DNA of 64,000 nt from Isochrysis galbana (taxonomy: Eukaryota; Haptophyta; Isochrysidales; Isochrysidaceae). Below are positions 1-8,780 of this stretch, in pieces (position 1 is the first letter of the stretch; each line of letters starts with the position of its first letter). Where the stretch lies: positions 5,121,774-5,185,773 of the forward strand of contig CM030936.1 in NCBI GenBank assembly GCA_018136815.1. The letters run 5' to 3'. The notes beneath the pieces were generated by a model that had not been told where the DNA came from, made no database searches, and saw only the letters and a program-made list of their open reading frames with translations. A program made the position numbers and the translations under genes.

Positions 1-405
1 CCCATGGCGCGCGCCTGCGGCCCCTCTTCAGGTCCCCAGGAGGCCAGCAGGGGCCTGGGAGAGCAGCTCAGGGGGCAGGTGAGGCTGGGGCATGGCCTTG
101 GCCCCTCCTGCCTCTCCATCGCTGGCTCTCGAGCCCCTGCCAGTCGACTGGAGCTGGCTGGGGGGGTCCTGATCAGGGGGGCCCAGGGGGAGGAGGGGCT
201 GGTCAGAGGGATGGGCTGGCCACGACAGGCCAGGGCGGGCGAATCAGGCGTGCCTGTGGGGAGAGGGATGCGGGTCAGCATGGCAGTGTTCTCCTGGCAA
301 GCCATCAGGCATGCCAGGAGAGTGGGTGGTTCCTCCCCCATGGCGGGGGAGGAGTGGAGAGAGGGGGGGGCTCGTGCCCCGCCATGGGTGAACCAAGTAT
401 AAACT
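1..405 (+). repeat. R1 family repeat, copy A (5' end cut by window)
   Basis: GC-rich dispersed repeat ending in AAGTATAAACTTAGTT. The same block recurs at about 21115-21505, 23103-23171 (3' end only), 32565-32960 (reverse) and 60170-60375. It carries a conserved hairpin at 291-320 with arms CTCCTGGCA and TGCCAGGAG. The 3' end is fixed in the family while the 5' ends vary, and copy D has a 17-bp target duplication, so it behaves like a non-LTR retroposon (LINE 3' end or SINE). The open frames through it are compositional. Confidence 0.7.
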
Positions 406-810
406 TAGTTGTTTTCTTATCAAGCCTCTAGGTGCAAACTTGCACACATGGTGCACACTGTTCTTGAGTGTTGCAATTGCGCATGCGTCCAAACACCATG
501 CGCACGCATCGCTGAGTGCAAACAGCAACGCTAGCCGCATAGCCATCCACGAATCCACACATCAACAACAGCAACTCACTTTGGTTCGAACTTATTGTAC
601 GCGTGCGAAGCTTCGTCTACTTGCCCTCACGGCAGAACAGTTGGGAACTATGGAACCTCTCGTCCCGTGGAGATGCGCAACATCAAGCGCTTCTAGTCGA
701 ATTAGTTTGTGCGCCTTGACCGAGCACGTGCCTCAACAGCCATAGCCCGCAGGAGTATGGACTGGTGCGTACGCATGTAAACGCGTTGCTAAGCCCGCAC
801 GGGCGCTATG
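406..810. other. Intergenic, 3' side of diflavin reductase gene
   Basis: No gene seen. The stretch lies downstream of the minus-strand reductase and would include its 3' UTR. It has several short GCAC/TGCG-rich inverted words but no clear RNA gene. Confidence 0.4.
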
Positions 811-3477
811 CTAATTCCAAATTTCGCGGGAGTACTTGCCATCGCCGAGCATTTGTTGCAGCTTGGCCTCTGCCTCATCAGAGGAGATTGAGAGGTGCAT
901 TTCGGCCACGCGGCGCAGCGCTGCGTGCACATCTGCAGCCATCCACTGCCCATCGCCGCACACGTACACGTGACCGCCCTTTTCGAATAGAATCTCGCCA
1001 ACGCTCTCAGCGTCCGCCTCGAGGAGGTCTTGCACGTAGTCAATACCGATTCGCACCCCGCGCCACGAGCCGGCAGCAGCAGCAGCGCCCTCCCGCGAGA
1101 AGGCAGTGCGCAGACATAGCGCTCCCGCAGCGTGCATGGTCTCCAGTTCTTCGCCGTACAAAAAATCGACGGTGCGAGATCGACAGCCGAAATAAAAGCG
1201 GCATGCGCCGAGAGCCTTGCGAGGGTACATGAAACGGCGATGCTGAATGAAGGATCGGAATGGCGCGAGCCCGGTTCCGGGACCGATCAGCACTAACGGC
1301 GTGCTTGCAGCGGGCGGCAAGCGGAGCTCATGACCGCTTGGCTCACGCACGTAGATGGGCACTCGCACGTTCGCGGCGGGAGCAGAAAAAGAGGTTGTGG
1401 CGCCAACCTCGCAAGCGAGCAGCGGTCCAGCGACACGCTCTAGCCAATGAGATGCAACGCCGCGGCGAAGGCAGCGTTCCCCCCGTGGATCCCATGTCGC
1501 ATAAGTGGCGATCGCAACACACAAGTGGGCGCGGCTAGCGCAGGCGAGCGGTGACGACGCCAACGAGTACCAACGCGGCGAAAGAGGCGGCAGGCTATCG
1601 AGTAACACGGAGAGAGGCGGGCGCGACGCGAGCTCCCGTAGAAGCTGAAGGAGTGGTGGGCGCTCGCGCAACAGCTCGGCATGCGCAGCGCGCGCCTCTT
1701 GCGACGACCCTTCGGAGGATTTGTTCACCGCACTCCGGACTTGTGCGACCCGCGGTGCGTGCGCATTAGCGGGCTCGGCGTGGTCCAGCAGGACGCGAAG
1801 GAGTGGCAGCGTCGGCCATGTGGACGTAGAGCCAATATCGACGCGTTCCGAGAGAGCAATGCGCGGAGTGAGTTTGCCTGCGAGATGCATGGGACGATCC
1901 TCATCTCCCGTCGGGATTGAAGCATTGGCCTGCTTTGCACGCACGCCCAGCTGAGTGAGCAGCTCATCAACATCGGTAGGATCATTGGAGGGAATTACGG
2001 CGATGGCGTCGCCCGGCTCCAGTTTCACACTTGCAGGAAGCCCTGAGATGTCGAGCTCTAGATGGAGCACGCGTCGGGTTGCGGCGGCGGCCGTCGCTGC
2101 GTCCCCAGTCAGCCAGCCGGCGCGCCCGCCCGCAGTGGGTGCTTCTGTGGATCTCGTCAGCCAGCGCGCCGCAACGAGTGGTGCCATAAGTGGGCGTGCT
2201 GCGCTCGTCCCCACCTCATCATCGTCAGCTGTGGCCACGGGGTTGCCATTGTTGCCAATCGACACGGTGTCATTGACACTTGCCTCAGTTGGACTGGGCG
2301 CAGAATGCGGTGCGGGCGCAGACGCGAGTGCAGCGCGTAATGAAACGATCCACGGTTCAATCTCCTTGTTGCCCGTACGATCATCAGCTTCGCCGAGTGC
2401 ATGAAAGCGTCGGGCGCCGAGCATCTCCAGGCGCTCGTTCAGTTTGCGAGCCACTTGGTTGCAGTCCTTGGCCTCTGTTGTCTGCCGATCGAGGAGCAAG
2501 TTGGAATCGCCGAGCCCTAGCACAGAGAAGCATAGGCGCCCCGAGAGCATGTCCATCGGATGAGTACGCCGACTGAAGAATCGCACGCACGCGCCGGCAG
2601 CCTCTGGTGGCTCTTCGTTCTCAATTGTTTGTACGATGAAGACGGCATGCTCAGGCGTCCCTGGAGGAGCCGCCTGCACCTCACTGATCCACGTTTTAAA
2701 GTCGCCCATCGCAATGACACGCATGTCTATCGTTGGACAAGCTTTGGCTGCAGCACTTTGAACTAGATCCGCTATCTCAGAGGCAAGATCTCCGGAGTGT
2801 AAGATGGTGAGCCGCCGCAGCGGTGGACCACTTACGGCTACCACAGTGGGCTTGCCCCCTGCAGTAATGCCACCCGTCGGCCCACCATTGGCGACACCGT
2901 TGGCTTTGCAGCTTGTGGCCAACACGGTCTTCAGAGCCGGCCAGAGCTTCTCGCTCCATGGATTGACATGGGTCTCGATACCGTCAACCTCGTCCACGTC
3001 GCATCGCTTGAGGATTCGCACGCCGCCGAGACGCTCAAGGTGTTGGTCAAACTGCCGGCCGACCTCACAGAACTGATCGTAGTTGGAGTCCCCAAGCGCG
3101 CATACTGCAAAGGGCACGCCTTGGAAGATGGGCGGCGTGGTGCGGCGCTTAACGAGCCGTAAGAACTTGTCGGCATTATCTGGTGCGTCGCCATTGCCAG
3201 TTGATGAGGTGACAATCACAACCGGCGTGCTGCTCTCAAACTCCAGCTCCTTGAACTTCTCCATGCCGAGCACGCGGGGCTCAAATCCATGCGCTGGCGC
3301 CGCCTTGCCTAGCTCCTTGGCGATGCCGCGGCTGTTTCCGGTCTGTGTGCCGTACAGGATGAGGAGTGGAGAGCCTGCGGTGGCGGCGGGAGCAGCGCAC
3401 TGCTGTCTGAGCTGAGCGGCGGAGGCGAGGGCTGAGTCCGCCTGCGCGAGGAGGGCCTGGACATCTGCCTCCGCCAT
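811..3477 (-). CDS. Diflavin reductase, methionine synthase reductase-like, with two flavodoxin domains
   Basis: Single-exon 888-aa protein. Family role: electron transfer from NADPH via FAD and FMN to an acceptor; in MTRR the acceptor is cobalamin-dependent methionine synthase. Residues 37-185 form a flavodoxin domain (YGTQTGNSRG, TSSTGNGDAPDNADKF, CALGDSNYDQFC). Residues 222-385 look like a second, diverged flavodoxin domain (LGLGDSN, GARRFHALGEADD, EIEPWI). The rest is the FAD/NADPH reductase module: RWYSLASSP (about 632), GPGTGLAPFRSF (about 729), YVCGDGQWMAADV (about 836), C-terminal aromatic Trp. The GAR-F-ADD-EPWI wording of domain 2 is closest in memory to MTRR. The start at 3477 was chosen because the open frame further upstream is poly-Gly/Arg from homopolymers. 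NDOR1 or P450 reductase is less likely. The acceptor is inferred, not seen. Confidence 0.85.
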   Translation of the reverse strand: MAEADVQALLAQADSALASAAQLRQQCAAPAATAGSPLLILYGTQTGNSRGIAKELGKAAPAHGFEPRVLGMEKFKELEFESSTPVVIVTSSTGNGDAPDNADKFLRLVKRRTTPPIFQGVPFAVCALGDSNYDQFCEVGRQFDQHLERLGGVRILKRCDVDEVDGIETHVNPWSEKLWPALKTVLATSCKANGVANGGPTGGITAGGKPTVVAVSGPPLRRLTILHSGDLASEIADLVQSAAAKACPTIDMRVIAMGDFKTWISEVQAAPPGTPEHAVFIVQTIENEEPPEAAGACVRFFSRRTHPMDMLSGRLCFSVLGLGDSNLLLDRQTTEAKDCNQVARKLNERLEMLGARRFHALGEADDRTGNKEIEPWIVSLRAALASAPAPHSAPSPTEASVNDTVSIGNNGNPVATADDDEVGTSAARPLMAPLVAARWLTRSTEAPTAGGRAGWLTGDAATAAAATRRVLHLELDISGLPASVKLEPGDAIAVIPSNDPTDVDELLTQLGVRAKQANASIPTGDEDRPMHLAGKLTPRIALSERVDIGSTSTWPTLPLLRVLLDHAEPANAHAPRVAQVRSAVNKSSEGSSQEARAAHAELLRERPPLLQLLRELASRPPLSVLLDSLPPLSPRWYSLASSPLACASRAHLCVAIATYATWDPRGERCLRRGVASHWLERVAGPLLACEVGATTSFSAPAANVRVPIYVREPSGHELRLPPAASTPLVLIGPGTGLAPFRSFIQHRRFMYPRKALGACRFYFGCRSRTVDFLYGEELETMHAAGALCLRTAFSREGAAAAAGSWRGVRIGIDYVQDLLEADAESVGEILFEKGGHVYVCGDGQWMAADVHAALRRVAEMHLSISSDEAEAKLQQMLGDGKYSREIWN

Positions 3478-3479
3478 CA

Positions 3480-3960
3480 GTGGGAGGAAGGGGAAAAGGG
3501 GGGAAAGGGGGAGGAGGGGCGGGGGGGGAGGAGGAGGGAGAGGGAGAGGAGGGGAGACAGAAGGGGAGGGACAAGGAGAGGCGAGCTGCAGCGGCGGCGA
3601 TCTCTCTTGCTGCCGCCGCCGGCGGCCCCGCCCCCCCGCCCCCCCCCCCCCCCCCCCCCCCCGCGCGGAAATATTACGTGGAGGCGTCCCGCGTCTCTCT
3701 GTATGCCCCCCCCCCCCCCCCCCCCTCCTCCCCCTCCTCCCCCCCCCCCCCCCCCCCCCCCCCCCCCACCTTCCCTGCTCTTCTCCTCCCCCGTTTCCCC
3801 CCTCTCTCTTCTTCTTTCTTCTCTGCCCTCTCTCAGCTCCTGTCCTCCTCCTCACTCTTCTCACGGATCTACTTTACATGGCTACTCTACCCTGTAGAGG
3901 CTGCCGCTTCTTGGACAAGACGCTTTTCTATGGAGTAGAAAAAAAACCCTGGCTTTGACA
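3480..3960. promoter_or_regulatory. Low-complexity 5' region of the reductase gene with long poly(C) runs
   Basis: Directly upstream of the reductase start lies a purine-rich tract on the plus strand, then poly(C) runs at about 3640-3662 and 3706-3770, then a CT-rich tract. This is the likely 5' UTR and promoter. Long open frames on both strands here are homopolymer artefacts. No TATA box was identified. Confidence 0.4.
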
Positions 3961-3967
3961 TACTCCA

Positions 3968-4056
3968 TCAAGTCCGCGATTTAAAAAATCGACCCCGACC
4001 GCCGATCCTCGAAAGTAGCAGGAGATATAAATGCGATCCTAGATGGGAAAAACAGA
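3968..4056. repeat. R5 element fragment
   Basis: The sequence starting CAAGTCCGCGATTTAAAAAA, with CGACCCCGAC and CCGATCCTCGAAA following, matches the left end of the inverted-repeat element at 20586-21078. Only one end is present. It lies just past the broken ankyrin gene. Confidence 0.6.
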
Positions 4057-4155
4057 GGGGGGGGGGCGTGCAAAAGCAAAAGCAGTAAAAACAGTCTATT
4101 TTTGGCTTTCATAGAAAAACAGACAAAAACAGTCCCAAAAACAGTAACGGGGGCC

Positions 4156-4632
4156 GGGGCCACTTCTATGTGATTCATCTTACAGGCATGAAGTAGAGGA
4201 GTATATCCACCATCATCCATAGCGTCAATAATGGCACCGGCATTGAGGAGTTCAACCACAATATGAGCATGCCCTCGCTTGGCAGCCATGAGCCATGATA
4301 AGGGCGGTCTGCTTTTGGGTAGCTCCAACCTGTTTGACAAACGTCACCAATGCAGATGCACCCTTCTGTCGATCCTTGAATAACTCCAATGTATTCTTTA
4401 TGCACCAGAAATGCCCGCCAGAGGATGCCTCCATCAGTGAAGTGGTCTGATGGCAATCATCTACATACATGAAGTCAATGTCCTGACCCAGCAAGTCCTC
4501 CATAGGTGGAAATTGATTCGTAGTGCAATACTCCCATAGAAGCTTCCCGTTGTGACGTCCAGACAGGTGAGGTGACACTTCACGGGTCTCTTCGTCTGGT
4601 TCCATAGGACGCTTCACAGATGACGAGTCCAT
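4156..4632 (-). pseudogene. Ankyrin-repeat protein, frame-disrupted
   Basis: Reading from ATG at 4632, one frame gives a 126-aa product with ankyrin-like helices (TTSLMEASSGGH, KQTALIMA). The frame is then lost where CATGGCT is duplicated in tandem near 4285-4300. The ankyrin sequence continues in another frame (AAKRGHAHIVVELLNAGA, DGGYTPLLHACKMNHIEVA). Past about 4156 the homology gives way to repeated AAAAACAG words and an R5 fragment. Ankyrin repeats are protein-binding scaffolds, so no specific role can be assigned. A 7-bp insertion explains the frame loss. Assembly error is possible, but this looks like a decayed or truncated copy. Confidence 0.65.
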
Positions 4633-4727
4633 CGCGATTCAGGTACGCGGGGAGGGCGACAGGGGAGAGGAGGGCTGTGAAGGGAGAGGGGGGCTGGTAG
4701 GCAATGCAGGGTGGGCGGCAGGGGGGC

Positions 4728-4832
4728 GGGGAACTGCTCAACCGCAGGGAACTGCTCAACTGCAGGGTACTCAACTGCAGGGAATTGCGCAACTGCAGGG
4801 AATTGTGCTCAACTGCAGGGAACTGCTCACCC
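4728..4832. repeat. Minisatellite, about 18-bp unit
   Basis: About five degenerate tandem copies of CAACTGCAGGGAACTGCT in the 5' flank of the ankyrin reading frame. Unit lengths vary, as is normal for a minisatellite. Confidence 0.75.
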
Positions 4833-4914
4833 TTCCTCGTCTCCTCCATATAGACGTGTGACGAAACTTGTTGTGTGCTTTTACGCGGTCGGTGCTCTTT
4901 GGTATGGACATACA

Positions 4915-5924
4915 CTCATCAGTGCTCAGTGCTCTGTGTGAGACGTGGATCGTGATTTCAACGAGATATCGACCCTGCCCCAAATCGAGTGAATGGAGTC
5001 AGACCACGTGTGCGTTTCAACATGTGAAGTGTCAAGTTGAGTCAAGTAACCTCCAGGTGACAATGAAAGGTGTTAGCAGGGATGGGGATAATTGAACGCT
5101 TTATTTGGTCTTGTATGTGTCTGTGCCACTGTGCCACCACTTCAACACTTCAAGGCGTGCGGGCAAGTGCGCTGAGGGGTGTCGTGATAGTACCGGGCTA
5201 GTGGAAGTAGTGGTACTAACGCTCAGTTGTTTTATTATCTGCCCTGGGCCGCCGTGCGGGTGCGCACTAGGCGATGGGTGTTCAGCGGGGCAAGGCCCCT
5301 CACCAGGGTAGTGAACCATATCAGCGCAAGGCGGGAAGTGAGGGAGAGGAAGGGAAATGGGCGTGGCTACAGTAGTTAAACCCACACCCGCGCGCAAGGC
5401 GAGAATATTAAAAGGTTTTTTCTGCGGTCAGACAGTGCTAACCGAATACAAAAGCAGCAACAAGAAGCCGTCGAAAACAAGCCCGTGAGTTGCGGAATGA
5501 ACCATGGACCCCCGCCTCGCTAAACGCTATGCCATGTAGATTCTGAGCAAGCCCGTGCGTAGCCCGCGCGCAAGAGAGCGTACTGCATATGGTGCAAATG
5601 CTCAGTTGGCCTAGCCTCCGAGTGGGGCGAAGCCCCACGGGGCCACCAATGCTTGCTTGAACGTTTTGCCATCAAGGTTGACCTCTAACTAATTGCTTCT
5701 CGATGTTGGCGAGAGCGATTGCCCATTGAGTCATACTGCTCCTTCATGGTCTCTCACTTTGCACCCTCCCTTTCTTCTCCTCCCTGCCCTCTGATCTTTG
5801 AGCCACCGTCGCCCAATGCGGGAGCGCCTGACCTTGCACCAAATTGCAGGTGTGGTCATGAATGTGGCGGGTACAGCCATGCCTCGATCTTCTACTCACA
5901 CAAATTCAGCTATCACCTGCACGT
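4915..5924. other. Intergenic, no gene recognised
   Basis: No convincing gene on either strand. There is a short GC hairpin GTGGGGCGAAGCCCCAC near 5622-5638. The small frames lack recognisable domains. Confidence 0.4.
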
Positions 5925-6992
5925 TCAGCGCTCGAGGTGATCGAACGAGCCGATGAGTAGAGATTTTTCCCCTACTGCATCTGCATACAATCGGTCATAC
6001 AGCCCCTTGCAGTTGGGCTTGCAGCCGCGATGTCGGTATCTCTGTACAGCCCGTTGGTGGAATTCGTCTACGTAATGAAAGGTGAGCGGTGGTTCGTCCT
6101 CCGTTGTCTCGCTGATTTCGCATACGCTGCAGCTTGAGGTGCGACCGACGTAATGTTGCGGTGGTTGAGAATGAAATCCGACGGAATGAATCAACACACC
6201 CTTTGCGAAGCTAAGAACAAGAGACGCGATTCCACCCTCATAGTAGCCTGCACGGGTGATGTTTCGTTCGACGTTGTCCAATGTGTACCTCAAGTCCGGA
6301 AGTGCTCTCACCAGTGCGGGCGAGTAGAGAGCTCCAGCGCCGCCGCAGAACGTGCCCAGGCTATTTGGTGCGTAGGGACACATGATCTGGCCATAGAGCG
6401 CACGTCTGTCTGGGTCCTGTCTCGAGGCAAACTCGACCATCCGCTCAGGGTACACCCAGGTGTCATCATCTCCAAGCATGATCCAGTCGTGCTGGCGCGT
6501 CGATACTTCAAACAGAGCCCTCACAAAACGAACATGCGCGCCGCCTCGGGTCGGATTGGAATGGTTCCCATTGATGATTTGTCTGACTTGCTGGCTATCT
6601 CTGGGAGAGAGTGGAATGAGGCGGTCGCTCGCGAGCCAGAGGGAATGGGGAGGCTGAACGAGCGAGCCCCACGTGCGCAGCATCTGGGCCCCCCGCTGGT
6701 CCCACGTCGCAAGGCTCGTGAGCACCACGAACGCTATCGTCGCGTTGTGTCTATCGAGCGGCGGCGAGAGTGCCGCGCTCTTCGGCATGATGAGACAGCC
6801 CTTTCGCCGGCCTGTCACAAGCGATGGGCCATTGCGCAAACGCGAGTTTAGAAGGCTGGCCCTAGCGACGCGGCGTGTGGCGTTTGGAATGAGACGTTCC
6901 TTAGAATGAGATGGTGCGTCCGACGAGGGCGCCCGCTCTGCGACTGAGCACGCGAGGCAGAAGACCAGCAATGAGATGCGCCAGGGCCGCAT
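5925..6992 (-). CDS. GT31/Fringe-type glycosyltransferase
   Basis: Single-exon 355-aa protein. A hydrophobic N-terminus (ISLLVFCLACSVA, residues 6-18) is a signal peptide or type II anchor, so the catalytic domain should face the Golgi/ER lumen. The GT-A core is clear: the DxD-type metal and sugar-nucleotide motif LGDDDTWV (residues 173-180), FCGGAGALYS (215-224) and GYYEGG (249-254), the last two matching the GGAG and D/E-rich motifs of Fringe and C1GALT1-like enzymes. Family role: beta-1,3 transfer of Gal or GlcNAc from a UDP sugar to a glycoprotein or polysaccharide acceptor. Donor and acceptor cannot be read from sequence. Cysteines in the C-terminal part (CSVCE, GCKPNCKG) suggest disulfides. 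Length is typical for the family. Confidence 0.85.
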   Translation of the reverse strand: MRPWRISLLVFCLACSVAERAPSSDAPSHSKERLIPNATRRVARASLLNSRLRNGPSLVTGRRKGCLIMPKSAALSPPLDRHNATIAFVVLTSLATWDQRGAQMLRTWGSLVQPPHSLWLASDRLIPLSPRDSQQVRQIINGNHSNPTRGGAHVRFVRALFEVSTRQHDWIMLGDDDTWVYPERMVEFASRQDPDRRALYGQIMCPYAPNSLGTFCGGAGALYSPALVRALPDLRYTLDNVERNITRAGYYEGGIASLVLSFAKGVLIHSVGFHSQPPQHYVGRTSSCSVCEISETTEDEPPLTFHYVDEFHQRAVQRYRHRGCKPNCKGLYDRLYADAVGEKSLLIGSFDHLER

Positions 6993-8054
6993 TGCTCATG
7001 TTCCCGATGACGCGGCCGCGTCCTGCCCTGCTTCAAGGAATCCAAAAAGAAAAGAGGAAGAAATGAAGAAGAGCCTTAGAAGAGAGAGGGAAAGGCGGAG
7101 AGAAACTGTTCGAGAAGAGCGCGTGGGACAGCCGTGGGCAGGCCCATAACTCCTTACTGCCGAAACGCCAAAATTGGAGCGTCCGCACCCTTTTCTTCTC
7201 TACTGCTCACAACCGACTTACAAGGCTCCCCAGCAGAAACGGGGGATTCGAGCAGGAAACGGGGGGAGGGGGGGAAGGCATGCGCGCCCATCTCGCGGCG
7301 CCGTGCCAGTGGGTGCTACAGGGACACCGCGAGCTCCGCGGGCGGCCCTGGTGGCGTGTTCGGCGGTCCACTGGTATGAGACGTAGCCGATGAGCCGCCA
7401 CGCCCTCGGGCCGCCCTTCCCCTGCTTCTCCGGGCCTGGTGTGGCCAACCTCGTGGTGGTGAAGTCGCCCCGAGAGCCGGGCACGCCATTGTCTTGTTCA
7501 GCACCCTGAGCACGGCTCACATGGCGCGGCTACCTCACAAGGCTCCGTCGTATGCTCACTAGGGGTAGGCCAAAATATCCGGATATATCTCCTGGATATT
7601 TGGGCAGATTTTTTGGAATTAGATAGCTGTGGATATTTCAAGGATATTTGGGTGCGTCTGGGCCCCTCAACGCAAAAAGAAAACTTGCCGGCGCGTGTGC
7701 GCGGGGTGAGAGGGCGACGTGAGGCTGGCGCTACCATGAGTACGAGGTGAGACTAGTAGATACGTAATAAAATGATTCGTTACCGTAAGAAAAATTTCTA
7801 TGACATCACGTAGCCACTGTCCATCATGGGAGGTGTGGCGCGGTGCGGCGGTGTGGGTGTGGCGGTGTGGCTGAGAGGATGCAACTTGAGGTTCCCTTTT
7901 TTAAGCCCCCCACATTGCCTTTTTCTACACCTTATACAATTCTAACCTTCATTCACCACCCCCAAAAATGTGTCCCTAGATGCAAAGGCATATGGGTCCA
8001 ATGCCGCGCGGGTTGATTTCAAACAAAAAAGAAGTCATTTTTGTGTTTATCATC
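6993..8054. other. Intergenic upstream of GT31 gene and left flank of the copia element
   Basis: No firm gene. 7207-7520 is GC-rich and open on the minus strand but shows no domain. 7558-7660 carries GGATATTTGGG-type AT-rich words preceded by TAGGGGTAGGCCAAAATATC, shared with 37980-38190 and 61290-61385 (family R4). The last 150 bp run up to the copia target site GTGAT at 8055-8059. Confidence 0.4.
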
Positions 8055-8059
8055 GTGAT

Positions 8060-8674
8060 TATCGCGCTGGATGCCAGGAAGCAGCCAGAGCGGCAACAAA
8101 AAGCAGTAGGGTCATGACAGACAGTGAGAGAGACAGTGGTACAGGGGTGAGAGAGAGGTCAGAACCTGGGACACCTGGGGGCACTGGGGATCTCAAGATA
8201 CCCCTGGGGCACGGTGATTCTACAACGATCACACACCCACAAACCCTTACATATACCCCACCACGGTTCTTTGGATAATACTCTGAGACAAACAGGAAGG
8301 CGTGCGAGGGAACAAAGAAGGAATCAAGGATTTAGGGAATTGGCGAGTATTGCCTTAGTATGAGCCGATGAAGCGTCGTGAGTGTTGATGAAGGTGAGAT
8401 TCCTTAGGTGCACTAAGTCGATCTAGAGTGAGCTGAGATCCCCAAGATGAAGGCGAGGTCTAGAAGTCGATGTGCAAATGACTCGGGAACCCCAAGAACT
8501 CGATGTGCATCGACTGCAGATGATAATGTAGAGAAGAGTCCAGAAGGTGGTGCACATGATGAAAGAGGCTGATGACTTGATGAAAAGGAATCTGGCAGAC
8601 AAAGTTATCGGTAAAGCCGATTCTATCGGTAAGGACCAATGGGTTGTGTTGGCAGATGACGGCACTCTGTGATA
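8060..8674 (-). repeat. Copia 3' LTR
   Basis: 615-bp long terminal repeat, the same length as 14952-15566 and matching wherever compared. It is preceded, in element orientation, by a run of Gs that serves as the polypurine tract. Confidence 0.95.
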
Positions 8675-8780
8675 CCCCCCCATAAGGCGAGCACGGAGGG
8701 TGAGGCTTAGATACAGAGGATAAGGGTAGAAGAATGGAGAATGCCTTGCATGACAGTCGTAATACTCGGAGTGGTATATG

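Noticed and set aside
1955-2404. Plus-strand frames across the diflavin reductase and other genes
   Set aside because: Shadows of GC-rich coding sequence on the opposite strand.
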